Source: Sphingosinicella ginsenosidimutans
GTDB lineage: Bacteria > Pseudomonadota > Alphaproteobacteria > Sphingomonadales > Sphingomonadaceae
Reading direction: 5' to 3'
Length of the DNA: 64,000 nucleotides
Assembly: GCF_007995055.1 (NCBI RefSeq)
Contig: NZ_VOQQ01000001.1
Coordinates: 744,001-808,000 of the forward strand
The position numbers were made by a program, and so were the translations under genes. The notes below the pieces were generated by a model. It made no database searches and was not told the origin of the DNA. It saw nothing but the letters and a program-made list of their open reading frames with translations. Numbering within the stretch: the stretch's first letter is position 1; every line of letters starts with the position of its first letter. Below, piece by piece: positions 45,986-59,500 of this stretch.

Positions 45986-47130
45986 CGTCCGGCCAGGCCG
46001 GCGAGATGGGCTTCGAGCGCCGCGGCGTTCGCATCCCAGCTGAAGCCCTCCGCCGCGGCGCGCGTCTCGGCCTGGGAGGGAGGGCTGGCGAGCACCTCCG
46101 CAATGCCCGCCGCCACCGCGGCGCTCGTGCGCTCGACCAGCCGGCCAGCCGCCGGGCGGTCGACGATCTCGCGGGCGCCGCCGACGTCGCAGGTCACCAC
46201 CGGCGTGCCGCAGGCAAGCGATTCGACCCAGGCGTTGGCGAGGCCTTCCGACGCGGTCGGCAGGACCATGACGCGGGCCGAGGCGAGCAGCGCGGGCAGC
46301 TCTTCATGCGGACGGCTGCCGAGGAAGCGGACCCGGTCCGCGACCCCCAGCGCGCGGGCCTGCGCTTCGAGCGCGGCGCGATCCGGGCCATCGCCGACCA
46401 GCACCAGTTCGGCGTCCGCGGCCGCCAGCCTCGCCAATGCCTCGATCGCGATCCCCTGCCCCTTGCGCTCGATCAACGCGCCGACGCAGACCAAAGTCAC
46501 GCCGGGGCCCCGCTCGATCGGCCGGAAGCGATCGAGGTCGACGCCGGTATGATGAACGCGGATCGAGCGCTCCGGCATTCCCATCGCGACCATGTCCCGC
46601 TTAAGCGCGGCGCTGACTGCGAGCAGGCCGCCGGCGCGCCGCCCGGCCTCGACGATCTGCGCGCTTATGCCCGGCCGCTTGCCCCACAGATGAATGTCGC
46701 TGCCCCGCGCCTTGACCGAGAACGGGACGCCGAGCTGCCCTGAGAGCCGCATCGCCGCCGGCCCGTCCGGCCAGAAGAATTCGGCATCGATCACGTCGAA
46801 GGGGAAGCGTTCGCGAATCTCCCGAAGCAGGGGGAGCAGCGTATCGGCCATGTCCCGTGCCGTGCGCGCATGGCCGATGCGCGGCCACACACGGTAATGC
46901 GGGCGATGGACTGCGAGGCCTTTCCACCTCTCCTCGCGCGGCAGGGCGGCGAGCGGCGCATAATGCGGATGGCGCGACAGCGGCCACACCGGAAGCCCGA
47001 TCGGGGCGACGACTTCCACTTCGACGCCCGGCCGCGCGGCGAGCCCGAGCGTCTGGCGCTCGACGAACACGCCGAGCACCGGCCGGTGCGCGTTCGGGAA
47101 CAAGGTGGCGAGGGTCAGCACGCGAAGCAT
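45982..47130 (-). CDS. Family 4 glycosyltransferase
   Basis: 382 residues. The N-terminal MLRVLTLATLFPNAHRPVLG, typical of GT4 proteins acting in exopolysaccharide synthesis, is followed by VSAALKRDMVAMGMPERSIR and the donor domain VTLVCVGALIERKGQGIAIE with GDGPDRAALE and the EX7E-type EGLANAWVESLACGTPVV. It would add a sugar from a nucleotide-sugar donor to a polysaccharide or lipid acceptor in the cytoplasm. No polysaccharide cluster is nearby, so it may be an orphan. Its stop overlaps the Mth938 gene; it is divergent from bamD by 130 bp. Confidence 0.92.
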   Translation of the reverse strand: MLRVLTLATLFPNAHRPVLGVFVERQTLGLAARPGVEVEVVAPIGLPVWPLSRHPHYAPLAALPREERWKGLAVHRPHYRVWPRIGHARTARDMADTLLPLLREIRERFPFDVIDAEFFWPDGPAAMRLSGQLGVPFSVKARGSDIHLWGKRPGISAQIVEAGRRAGGLLAVSAALKRDMVAMGMPERSIRVHHTGVDLDRFRPIERGPGVTLVCVGALIERKGQGIAIEALARLAAADAELVLVGDGPDRAALEAQARALGVADRVRFLGSRPHEELPALLASARVMVLPTASEGLANAWVESLACGTPVVTCDVGGAREIVDRPAAGRLVERTSAAVAAGIAEVLASPPSQAETRAAAEGFSWDANAAALEAHLAGLAGR

Positions 47131-47260
47131 GGCGGGGCCCTAGCAATTCCCGCCTAGCGGGACGTTAAGGACAGCATTAAAGCCCGGTTCATCGCGCCCG
47201 GTCCTTCTGGCGCGGCAAGGCCGCTTGGCCTTGTCCGAACCCTTCGCTAAGAAGTCCTCC

Positions 47261-48163
47261 ATGCATCGTCTTTCCCGCCCGCTTGCCCTGGCCGCAATCG
47301 CCCTCGCACTGCTGCCGCTGGGCGCGTGCAACACGCTCGGCCGCAACCGCAACAGCCTGCGCGCTGACACGCGTTACGTCGCACGCGATGTCAACTCGCT
47401 CTACAATGCGGGCCTCGCCCGGCTGCAGCAGCGCAATTACGCGCTCGCCGGCGCGCTGTTCGACGAGACCGAGCGGCAGCATCCCTATTCGGTGTGGGCG
47501 CGCCGGGCGCAGCTGATGAGCGCCTTTTCCTATTATGCGGCGGGCGATCACCAGAAATCGATCGATGCGGCGCGTCGCTTCCTGTCGATCCATCCGGGCA
47601 ATCGCGACGCGCCCTATGCGCTCTACCTGATCGGCATCAACTATTACGAGCAGATCACCGACATCACCCGGGATCAGGCGAGCTCGCGGCAGGCGCTGAC
47701 GGCGTTCGGCGAGCTGATTCGGCGTTATCCGGGGACGCCCTATGCGGACGATGCCCAGCTCAAGATCGATCTGGTCCGCGACCATCTTGCCGGCAAGGAG
47801 ATGGAGATCGGCCGCTTCTACCAGCGCCGGCACCAGTGGCTGGCCTCGGTGGTCCGTTTCCGCACCGTGATCGACCAGTATCAGACGACCGCGCACGCGC
47901 CCGAGGCGCTGATGCGGCTCACCGAATCCTATCTGGCGCTCGGCATCCCGGTCGAGGCGCGCCGCGCCGCCGCCGTGCTCGGCGCCAATTATCCCGAGAC
48001 GCGCTGGTATCGCCGCGCGCACGACCTGATCGAGCGCGATGCCCCCAATGTTGAAGCCGGCACCGCCGATCCGGGCCCGCCCGAGGCGACCCCGCCCGAG
48101 CATATCCATGTGCCGCAACCGCAGCAGCCGCAGCAGCAACCCGACGACGACGGCGGCAACTGA
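47261..48163 (+). CDS. bamD: Outer membrane assembly lipoprotein BamD
   Basis: 300 residues from ATG 47261. The lipoprotein signal reads ALALLPLGAC with the acylated Cys at LGAC, then five TPR-like units including YNAGLARLQQRNYALAGALF, FDETERQHPYSVWARRAQLM and AFGELIRRYPGTPYADDAQL. BamD is the essential lipoprotein of the BAM complex, which inserts beta-barrels (such as the autotransporter at 56.5 kb) into the outer membrane. The C-terminal PQPQQPQQQPDDDGG tail is low complexity. recN follows by 37 bp; this pairing is common in alphaproteobacteria. Confidence 0.95.
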   Translation: MHRLSRPLALAAIALALLPLGACNTLGRNRNSLRADTRYVARDVNSLYNAGLARLQQRNYALAGALFDETERQHPYSVWARRAQLMSAFSYYAAGDHQKSIDAARRFLSIHPGNRDAPYALYLIGINYYEQITDITRDQASSRQALTAFGELIRRYPGTPYADDAQLKIDLVRDHLAGKEMEIGRFYQRRHQWLASVVRFRTVIDQYQTTAHAPEALMRLTESYLALGIPVEARRAAAVLGANYPETRWYRRAHDLIERDAPNVEAGTADPGPPEATPPEHIHVPQPQQPQQQPDDDGGN

Positions 48164-48200
48164 TATTGATCCTCCGCCCCCCGGGGTGGCAGACAGGGCC

Positions 48201-52011
<3,811 letters not shown>

Positions 52012-52125
52012 TTTTTCACGGCAAAGATGGTACAAGGCGGGGCGGAGGGCCGCGTCCCTAGGGCGGCCAATTCGGCTGGCACTTTTTGCTGTCCTACAAT
52101 GTGCCAGATCGGTTAGTCCGCGCGG

Positions 52126-52401
52126 ATGACGGATTCGCCCCCTCCCCTCCCGCCGGACCGGCGCGACGGCGGCCCCTATCGCGTCGCGCTCGGCCTCGTT
52201 GCCCTGATCGGCGGCCTCGCCGGGCTTGCCGGCCTCTATTTCATCCCGATCCCCGAAGGAAATCGCGAGCCGCTGCTGCTTGCGCTGGGCCTCGTGCTCG
52301 GCTGGGGATCGACGGTGATCGGCTTCGAATTCGGCTCCTCGCCGGCCGGACGCAAGGCCGCCGCCGCGGGCGTTCGCAACGAAGGTTCGCCGCAGCCCTG
52401 A
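52126..52401 (+). CDS. Small two-helix membrane protein, holin-like pattern
   Basis: 91 residues with a Pro-rich start (MTDSPPPLPPDRRDGG) and two hydrophobic helices (VALGLVALIGGLAGLAGLYF and LLLALGLVLGWGSTVIGFEF), ending FEFGSSPAGRKAAAAG. The FGSSxGxxxK-like end resembles that of small phage and prophage membrane proteins near lysis genes. No phage genes are adjacent, and the function is unknown. A candidate -10 box TACAAT at 52095-52100 lies 26 bp upstream. It is between ligA and hslV. Confidence 0.7.
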   Translation: MTDSPPPLPPDRRDGGPYRVALGLVALIGGLAGLAGLYFIPIPEGNREPLLLALGLVLGWGSTVIGFEFGSSPAGRKAAAAGVRNEGSPQP

Positions 52402-52470
52402 ATCGTTGCGCCGGCGACGCGCGCTCCCCACATTCGCGGCCAAGCGAATGCAAGCGGGAGTTTCTCACCA

Positions 52471-53028
52471 ATGGAAGTCTGGCACGGCACGACGATCATC
52501 GGCGTGCGCAAGAACGGCAAGGTCGTGGTCGCCGGAGACGGGCAGGTCTCGCTCCAGTCCACCGTCATCAAGCCCAATGCGAAGAAGGTGCGGCGGCTAG
52601 GCGGCGGCACCGGGTCCGGACAGTCCGGCGTGATCGGCGGCTTCGCCGGCGCGACCGCCGACGCCTTCACCCTCTTCGAACGGCTGGAGCGCAAGCTGGA
52701 GCAGCATAACGGCCAGTTGCTGCGCGCCGCGGTCGAGCTCGCCAAGGATTGGCGCACCGACAAATATCTTCGCAACCTCGAGGCGATGATGATCGTCGCC
52801 GACAGGGACGTGACGTTGATCCTCACCGGCAATGGCGATGTGCTGGAGCCGGCGAACGGCGTCGCGGCGATCGGGTCCGGCGGCAATTTCGCCCTCGCCG
52901 CCGCCAATGCGCTCTACGATTATGAGGAGGATGCGGAGGTCATCGCGCGCAAGGCGATGAAGATCGCCGCCGACATCTGCGTCTACACCAACGAAAATCT
53001 CACCGTGGAGACGATCGAAGCGAAGTGA
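52471..53028 (+). CDS. hslV: ATP-dependent protease proteolytic subunit HslV
   Basis: 185 residues. The proteasome-beta-like core begins at Thr7 ([20 protein letters not shown]), after a five-to-six-residue MEVWHG leader expected to be removed to free the catalytic N-terminal Thr; E. coli HslV has only Met before it. Conserved features follow: [40 protein letters not shown] and [13 protein letters not shown]. An extra Gly/Ser-rich loop ([10 protein letters not shown] after KKVRRL) is about six residues longer than the E. coli loop. It forms the HslVU protease with HslU, but the two genes are here separated by an oxidoreductase gene. Confidence 0.96.
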   Translation: MEVWHGTTIIGVRKNGKVVVAGDGQVSLQSTVIKPNAKKVRRLGGGTGSGQSGVIGGFAGATADAFTLFERLERKLEQHNGQLLRAAVELAKDWRTDKYLRNLEAMMIVADRDVTLILTGNGDVLEPANGVAAIGSGGNFALAAANALYDYEEDAEVIARKAMKIAADICVYTNENLTVETIEAK

Positions 53029-53099
53029 GGGCGGATCGCGCGGCGGCGCGGACGAAAACGGCCTTTCGCCCGCGCGACGAAGGCGGTTACGGTGTCCCC

Positions 53100-54179
53100 A
53101 TGCACCGCCGCGCCTTTCTCGGGTCCGCCGCCGCCACGCTTGCGCTTCCCGCCTGCGCGACCGTGCAGCCACGGATGGCGGCGCGCGGCTGCCTGCCGGC
53201 GGTGGACGTCTCGCCCGATCGCGTGATCCGAACGCTCGCCGGGCTGCGTCCCTTCCGGCCGGCTGGCTTCCGGGTCGAGGCGGCGACGCTCGGCGACAAG
53301 CGCATCGTCCACAATTACGGCCATGGCGGCGCTGGGATCACGCTGTCCTGGGGCACGTCGAAGCTCGCCTGCGACATCGGCCTGCAGGGGCATGAGGGCC
53401 CCGTCGCGGTGATCGGCGCCGGCGTGATGGGCCTCTCGACCGCGCGGCTCGCGCAGGAAGCGGGTTTCGACGTCACGATCTACACGAAGGCGCTGCCGCC
53501 CGAGACGACCTCGAACATCGCTGGCGGCCAGTGGCATCCCTTCGGCCATTTCGACCGCAGCGCCGTGACGGACGAGTGGCGCGCCCGCTACCTCGCGGCG
53601 GCCGCCTATAGCTGGCGGCGGTTCCAGATCATGGTCGGCGACGATTATGGCGTCCGCTGGCTGCCGACCTACAGCCAGGGCGGCGCCGAGGAGCAGCTCT
53701 TCCCCTCTTTCCCGCCGAACAGCCGCGCGCTCCGCCCGGAGGAGCACCCCTTCCCGCTCGATCGCGTCTCGCGCTTCGACACCATCTATGTCGAGGTCGG
53801 CCGCTATCTCCGCCAGATGATCCGCGACGTGCAGGTTGCCGGCGGCGCGGTCCATGTCCGCGATTTCGCGTCCCCGGCCGATGTCGCGGCGCTCCCTGAG
53901 CGGCTGATCTTCAATTGCACCGGGCTCGGCGCGCGGGCGCTCTTCGGCGACGAGACCCTGATCCCGATCCGGGGCCAGCTCGCCATCCTGGAGCCGCAGC
54001 CGGAGATCGCCTACGCCTTCACCGGCGATGCGGGCTATATGTTCCCCCGGCCCGACGGCATCCTGCTTGGCGGCACGTTCGAGCGGAATGTCTGGGACGC
54101 GACGCCGCAGCCCGACGCCATCGCCCGTATCGTCGCCTCGCATCAACGCCTGTTCGCCGGCTTCCGCTGCACCGCTTGA
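53100..54179 (+). CDS. D-amino-acid-oxidase-type FAD oxidoreductase with permuted domain order, Tat lipoprotein
   Basis: 359 residues. Signal: [20 protein letters not shown] has a twin arginine and a lipobox (LPAC, Cys19), so export via Tat and lipid anchoring are likely. The mature protein is arranged unusually. Residues 41-95 ([13 protein letters not shown], then [18 protein letters not shown] at 68-85) match the C-terminal segment of canonical D-amino acid oxidases; R50 aligns with the substrate-carboxylate Arg283 of mammalian enzyme. Only then comes the FAD Rossmann start [20 protein letters not shown] (102-121), [10 protein letters not shown], and [14 protein letters not shown], and the protein ends at [20 protein letters not shown] and ...[12 protein letters not shown], where canonical enzymes continue into GFRPVRP. 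This looks like a natural circular permutation. Placed between hslV (71-bp gap) and hslU (119-bp gap). Activity is not proven. Confidence 0.88.
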   Translation: MHRRAFLGSAAATLALPACATVQPRMAARGCLPAVDVSPDRVIRTLAGLRPFRPAGFRVEAATLGDKRIVHNYGHGGAGITLSWGTSKLACDIGLQGHEGPVAVIGAGVMGLSTARLAQEAGFDVTIYTKALPPETTSNIAGGQWHPFGHFDRSAVTDEWRARYLAAAAYSWRRFQIMVGDDYGVRWLPTYSQGGAEEQLFPSFPPNSRALRPEEHPFPLDRVSRFDTIYVEVGRYLRQMIRDVQVAGGAVHVRDFASPADVAALPERLIFNCTGLGARALFGDETLIPIRGQLAILEPQPEIAYAFTGDAGYMFPRPDGILLGGTFERNVWDATPQPDAIARIVASHQRLFAGFRCTA

Positions 54180-54298
54180 ACTCGATTGCCGCGCGCCCAA
54201 TCTTGTCGCCCAAGATGGATTACGAACCCCGCGTGCCGGACGCGTCCGGCGTCACCGAACCCCAGAGCGACACCCCAACCCCGAGGAAAGCCGGCCGG

Positions 54299-55600
54299 AT
54301 GAACGACGCCCTCACCCCCAAGGCCGTGGTCGCCGCGCTGGATCAGCACATCATCGGTCAGGACGAGGCCAAGCGCGCCGTCGCGGTGGCGCTTCGCAAC
54401 CGCTGGCGCCGCCAGCAGCTCCCCGACGGGCTGCGCGACGAGGTGACGCCCAAGAACATCCTGATGATCGGCCCCACCGGCTGCGGCAAGACCGAGATCA
54501 GCCGGCGGCTGGCCAAGCTCGCCGATGCGCCGTTCGTGAAGGTCGAGGCGACCAAGTTCACCGAAGTCGGCTATGTCGGCCGCGACGTCGAGCAGATCGC
54601 CCGCGATCTCGTCGAGGAAGCGGTGCGGCTCGAGCGCGAGCGCCGGCGCGAGGCGGTGAAGGGCGCGGCCGAGGCGGCGGCGATCGAGCGGCTGCTCGAC
54701 GCGCTGACGGGCAAGGACGCGTCGGCCGCCACCCGCGAGAGCTTCCGCCGGATGCTCGGCGAAGGCCACCTCAACGATCGCGAGGTCGAGATCGACGTCT
54801 CCGATCAGCCGCAGACGCCGTTCGAGATCCCGGGCCTCGGCGGCCAGGTCGGCATGATCAACCTGAGCGACATGATGAGCAAGGCGATGGGCCAGCAGCC
54901 CAGGAAGAAGCGCAAGATGCCGGTGCGCGAGGCGCTCGCCAAGCTGGTCGAGGAGGAACAGGACAAGAGGCTCGATCCCGATGACCTCAACCGCACCGCG
55001 CTTCGCGATGCCGAGGCGAACGGGATCGTCTTCATCGACGAGATCGACAAGATCGCCGTCTCCGACGTGCGCGGCGGATCGGTGAGCCGCGAAGGCGTGC
55101 AGCGCGACCTGCTGCCGCTGATCGAGGGCACCACGGTCGCCACCAAATACGGGCCGATGAAGACCGATCACATCCTCTTCATCGCCTCGGGCGCGTTCCA
55201 CGTCGCCAAGCCGAGCGACCTGCTTCCCGAGCTCCAGGGCCGCCTGCCGATCCGGGTGGAGCTCAAGGCGCTGACCGAGGCCGATTTCATCCGCATCCTC
55301 TCCGACACGCGCGCGAGCCTGACCGAGCAATATCGCGCCCTGCTCGGGACCGAGGGGGTCAGCGTCGAATTCGCCGAAGACGGGATCGCCGCGCTCGCCC
55401 GCATCGCCGCCGAGGTCAATGAGAGCCTGGAGAATATCGGCGCGCGCCGGCTCCAGACGGTCATGGAAAAGCTGCTCGATGGCGTGAGCTTCGAGGCCGA
55501 GGATCGGCGCGGCGAGACGATTACCGTCGATGCCGCCTATGTCGAGGCGCAGCTCCAGAGCATCGCCCGCAACGCCGATCTCAGCAAATACGTGCTCTGA
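54299..55600 (+). CDS. hslU: ATP-dependent protease ATPase subunit HslU
   Basis: 433 residues. AAA+ unfoldase: [20 protein letters not shown], Walker [21 protein letters not shown], the pore-loop region [18 protein letters not shown], the I-domain (about residues 110-230), Walker [17 protein letters not shown], and sensor/second-region [20 protein letters not shown]. The C-terminal end [13 protein letters not shown] fits the HslV-docking tail. ATG 54299 follows GAGGAAAG. It works with HslV at 52.5 kb, from which it is separated by the permuted oxidase gene. Confidence 0.97.
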   Translation: MNDALTPKAVVAALDQHIIGQDEAKRAVAVALRNRWRRQQLPDGLRDEVTPKNILMIGPTGCGKTEISRRLAKLADAPFVKVEATKFTEVGYVGRDVEQIARDLVEEAVRLERERRREAVKGAAEAAAIERLLDALTGKDASAATRESFRRMLGEGHLNDREVEIDVSDQPQTPFEIPGLGGQVGMINLSDMMSKAMGQQPRKKRKMPVREALAKLVEEEQDKRLDPDDLNRTALRDAEANGIVFIDEIDKIAVSDVRGGSVSREGVQRDLLPLIEGTTVATKYGPMKTDHILFIASGAFHVAKPSDLLPELQGRLPIRVELKALTEADFIRILSDTRASLTEQYRALLGTEGVSVEFAEDGIAALARIAAEVNESLENIGARRLQTVMEKLLDGVSFEAEDRRGETITVDAAYVEAQLQSIARNADLSKYVL

Positions 55601-55637
55601 CGAACCGGCGGAAAACCTGCGGTTTTCCGTTGGTTCG
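55601..55637. repeat. Long hairpin after hslU
   Basis: CGAACC...GGAAAAC at 55601-55616 pairs with GTTTTCC...GGTTCG ending at 55637, leaving a loop of about five bases and a few internal mismatches. No T-run follows, so it may be a dispersed palindrome or an mRNA-stabilising structure rather than an intrinsic terminator. Confidence 0.5.
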
Positions 55638-55755
55638 CGCAGATCGTTACGCCTCCCGTCGTCAACGGCGAACGATTCATCGCGCGGGATGCACCCCGAA
55701 GGGGTGGCGCCGCATTGGTCCTTCAAACCCCCCTGTCCATTTATCGGAGGACCAG

Positions 55756-56277
55756 ATGAAGACCCTCAAGATCGCACTTGTCGCCGGCGCCGCGCTGCTC
55801 CCGGCCTCGCTCGCCGCCCAGGCCACGGGGACGCCCGGAAGCGAGATGCAGCCGCCCACCGGAACGCTGACGCCGCCGCCGACCCAGACGCCGGATACCC
55901 CGCCGACCCAGACGCCCGATACCTCGCTGCCGACGCCGACGCCGACGCCGGACACCGGCCAGGCCGCCGACCAGATGACGCCGGGCACCCAGGCGACCAC
56001 GCCGGGGGCACAGGCCAATGCCCAGGCGGGCGCGACGACCCCGGCCACGGCGGCCGATCTCCAGACCGGCGCGACCGTCCATGACACCCAGGGCGGCACG
56101 GTCGGGACGATCGAATCGGCCGACGCCAGCGGCGCGGTGGTGAACACCGGGACGGCGCGCGCGCGCCTTCCCCTGACGAGCTTCGCACGCAACGATTCGG
56201 GCCTCGTCATCTCGTTGACCAAGGCGCAGCTCGAAGCCGCGGCGAGCCCGCAGGCGAATCCGTCCAATCCGTCCTGA
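55756..56277 (+). CDS. Secreted Pro/Thr-rich protein with PRC-barrel-like C-terminus
   Basis: 173 residues. Signal peptide MKTLKIALVAGAALLPASLA cleaved near AQA. The middle (about residues 30-110) is low-complexity Pro/Thr/Gln/Ala with the repeats PTQTPDTPPTQTPDT and PTPTPTPDTG. The C-terminal ~65 residues resemble a PRC-barrel: DLQTGATVHDTQGGTVGTIE, SADASGAVVNTGTARARLPL and NDSGLVISLTKAQLEAAA. PRC-barrel proteins are common in this order; the function is unknown. ATG 55756 is preceded by CGGAGGACCAG. A strong terminator at 56301 ends the transcript. Confidence 0.8.
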   Translation: MKTLKIALVAGAALLPASLAAQATGTPGSEMQPPTGTLTPPPTQTPDTPPTQTPDTSLPTPTPTPDTGQAADQMTPGTQATTPGAQANAQAGATTPATAADLQTGATVHDTQGGTVGTIESADASGAVVNTGTARARLPLTSFARNDSGLVISLTKAQLEAAASPQANPSNPS

Positions 56278-56300
56278 TCCGGATCGCCGGACCTTGAAGA

Positions 56301-56336
56301 GACCGCGCCGGACCCCGTGTCCGGCGCGGTCTTTTG
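56301..56336 (+). terminator. Rho-independent terminator
   Basis: A perfect 13-bp stem GACCGCGCCGGAC (56301-56313) / GTCCGGCGCGGTC (56319-56331) with a 5-base loop and a following TTTT. It ends the Pro/Thr-rich gene. Confidence 0.9.
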
Positions 56337-56343
56337 TGTTTGA

Positions 56344-56359
56344 TCACAATAGATTGTGA
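56344..56359. promoter_or_regulatory. Perfect palindrome upstream of the autotransporter
   Basis: TCACAATAGATTGTGA: seven-base arms TCACAAT and ATTGTGA with a 2-base centre. It looks like a dimeric regulator operator; the half sites TCACA/TGTGA are in the reverse order of CRP-FNR sites (TGTGA-N6-TCACA). It lies 159 bp before the autotransporter start. Confidence 0.45.
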
Positions 56360-56419
56360 GCCGGGATAGTCGAACGTCCCGGAAAGGGACGGAATACAGT
56401 AAAAACCCTTTGTTCTTGG

Positions 56420-56434
56420 TTAATCTTGGCTTAG
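56420..56434. promoter_or_regulatory. CtrA-like site upstream of the autotransporter
   Basis: TTAA-N7-TTAG (56420-56434) is one base from the full CtrA consensus TTAA-N7-TTAA. It lies 84 bp before the start codon. A second regulatory element (palindrome) is just upstream. Confidence 0.4.
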
Positions 56435-56517
56435 CCTTGCGGTAGGAGTTGGGGGGCGACTCGATTTGGCGCGGGATCATCCCCCTTCTTCAAGCTCAGC
56501 TTTGAGGGGGTGTAGCC

Positions 56518-59500
56518 ATGAATCATAAGTCGTTATTTATGTCGGCCGCGGCAGTCATTGCCCTGGCGGCGCCGTCGGTGGCGGCGGCGGAATCACTCGA
56601 CGATTTCAGCATCTCGCCCAACACGTCCAGCCAGGCGCTTGCGACCCGCAGCCTGGTGAGCGCCCAATCGGCGGTCATTTCGACGCCGAACGGCCCCGAG
56701 CAGATGGTGAACGATCCGCAGATCGTCGTCCGCAGCGATCATAATGCCAACCAGCCGCCCCCCACTGGCCCGCTCAGCACGGGCATCAACGGAATCGGCC
56801 AGATCGTCACCGACCAGGGCGGCGGCTTCGTCGGCCTGTGCACCGGCACCCTCATCAACCCGCGCACCGTGATCTTCGCGGCGCACTGCGTGAACGAGGA
56901 AGCGGCCTCGGCCTATGGCGCCGCCAGCGGCGGCACCGCGATCATGGTCGATTTCAACGACAACACGCTGGCGACGCTTCGCCAGTGGCTCGGCCTGGAT
57001 GGCGGAACGCTCTATGCGAGCAATCCGAACGCCCATTACTTCAACATCAACCAGGTCTGGTACGATCCGCGCTCGCTGGCGGATAATTCGTGCACCGCGC
57101 CCGGTTCCTGCTTCCTGCAGGCCGACGTTGCGCTCGGCACGCTCGACACGCCGGCCACCGGCATCCCGACCTGGGCGCTGCTCTTCTCGCCGCTCAGCGG
57201 GCCGACCCACGGGGTCATCACCGGCTACGGCAACAGCGGAACCTCCGCGTCGCGCTCGCTCGCCAACGACTGGCGCCGCCGCGCGGCCGAGAACATCATT
57301 TCGCTGCTCGGCTCGCTCGATGATGTCGACAACTGGCTGTTCTCGGGCGGCCCGTTCACCGACAATCCGCAAAACCTGTACCAGCTGGACTTCAACGATC
57401 CGGCCGGCACCGGCGGTTTCAACGGCACCCGGAACTTCGATTTCGGCATCTTCAACGATTCGGCGCTGCCGAACGAGGGGATCACCGCGCCGGGCGATTC
57501 GGGCGGCCCGCTGATCGCCGACCAGGCCTATAACCGCAGCGTCGTCGTCGGCGTCCTGTCGGGCGGCTCGCGCTATTTCTCGGCGCAGCTGAACAACAAT
57601 TACGGGGCGACCAGCTTCTATCAGCCGCTCTATCTGTTCTGGGACGTCATCGTCGCCAACAATCCCTACGCCTACACCGCCGCGAAGGCCGGCGACGGCG
57701 CCTGGGAGGATCCCAATCACTGGGTCCAGCTGATGGATCCGAACTATTTCGTCGATATCGGCGGCAGCCTGGTCAACGCGCTGCCGACGACGCCGGCGAA
57801 CGGAACCGCCGGCGGCGGCCCGAAGTTCGGTTCGGTCTGCTTCCTCGGCGACTGCATCGATCTCACCCAGTTCGGCACCTCGCTCGGTGCGAACCAGACG
57901 ATCGTCATTCCCGGCGGCCCCGGCTCGACCAACTTCGTGCCGAACAATGTCGATCCGGATCCGGCCCACGGGGTTCGCGCGCATTATTATGACGTGACCC
58001 TGTCGAAGGTCGGCACGACGACGCTGAGCTCGGCCGTGACGGTCGACCGCTTCTCGATCCAGGGAACGGTGCTGACGCTGCTCAACGTCCGTCCGAACGG
58101 CACACTGACGTCGCTGGTCGATTACACGCAGCTCGGCGGCCAGACCAATGTCGACGGTCGGATCAACGTCGGCGGCGATTATCTGCTTGCCGCCGGCCTG
58201 CTCACCGGCCTCGGCACGATCCGCACGCCGTTCCTGACCTCGGCCGCGGGCCGGATCGCGCCGGCGCAGGTCGGCCCGATCGGCACGCTGACCGTCGAAG
58301 GCAATGTCATCCTGGCCTCCGGATCCCGGCTCCAGATCGACCTGACCCGCACGGGTTCGGACGTCCTGCGCGTCGTCGCCGGCGCCGGCAGCCCCGGCCA
58401 GGCCTCGCTCGGGGGCATCGTGCAGTTCCAGACCGGCCTCGGCACCGCGCCGCGCGCCGGCCAGAGCTACACGTTCCTGACCGCGGCCGGCGGCGTCGAC
58501 CTCACCTTCGATTCGGTGCAGTCGAACCTCGGCACGCTCCAGCCCACCGTCACCTACGGTCCGAACAGCGTCACCGTGTCGCTCGCGGCCGGCAGCCTCG
58601 CTGCGACGGCGGCGGCCGGTGGCGGCGGCGGCGGGATCGCCGACACGATCGCCAACCTGCTCGACCAGATCCGCAACGGATCCTATGACGCCCTGTACGG
58701 CCTCTACGGCGCGATCGACGTCATGAATCCGCAGATGCTGGCGGCGACGCTGCGCGGGCTCGCGCCCGATCTCGCGGCGGACGGGGTCGTGATGCAGGAT
58801 CGCCAGAGCCGGATGATGATGAACAACATCACCGACCGTCTCGGCATGCTCGGCACGATCGCTGACGGCACGATGAGCTTCAGCGCCGACAGCGGCCTGT
58901 TCTCGGTGATGGCGGGCAACAGCGCGCCGTCGACGCTCGGCGTCGCAAGCGTCGTCCCCGCAAGCACGGCGATGCACGCCCTTCCGCGCGGCGTCACCGG
59001 CTTCGCGGCGAGCGGCTTCACCAACTCGGCGTCGACGATCGGCAGCAGCCAGGCCGGCGTCTATGGCGGCCAGCGCAACTGGTATGCGAGCATGGGCCTT
59101 GAAACCCAGGTCGCGGATCACGTCACCTTCGGTACCGCGTTCGGCTACTCGCACGGCATTACCCAGCCGGGCGCGGCGCTGTCGCAGAACCAGTCGACGA
59201 TCAGCCAGGTCGCGGCCTATGGCAGCTATCGCCTCGGCCACGGCGCCTATGTGGCCGGCGTCGCCTCGGCGGAAATCAGCCGGTTCGACGTCAACCGCGC
59301 GTTCAGCGCCGGCAACTTCGCCCAGTATTTCGGCGGGGCGACCTCGGCCAGCCGCTATACCGCGATGGCCGAGACCGGCATGAACCTGCCGTTCCACGGC
59401 CTGACCGTCACGCCGCGGGCCTCGCTCACTTATTCGAACTACCATCTGAGCGGGTTCCAGGAGCAGGGCGGCGAAGACGCGCTGAAGTTCGACAGCCTGA

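Noticed and set aside
47164..47182. CtrA site TTAA...TTAA upstream of bamD
   Set aside because: The spacing is eight bases rather than seven, so it does not fit the full consensus.
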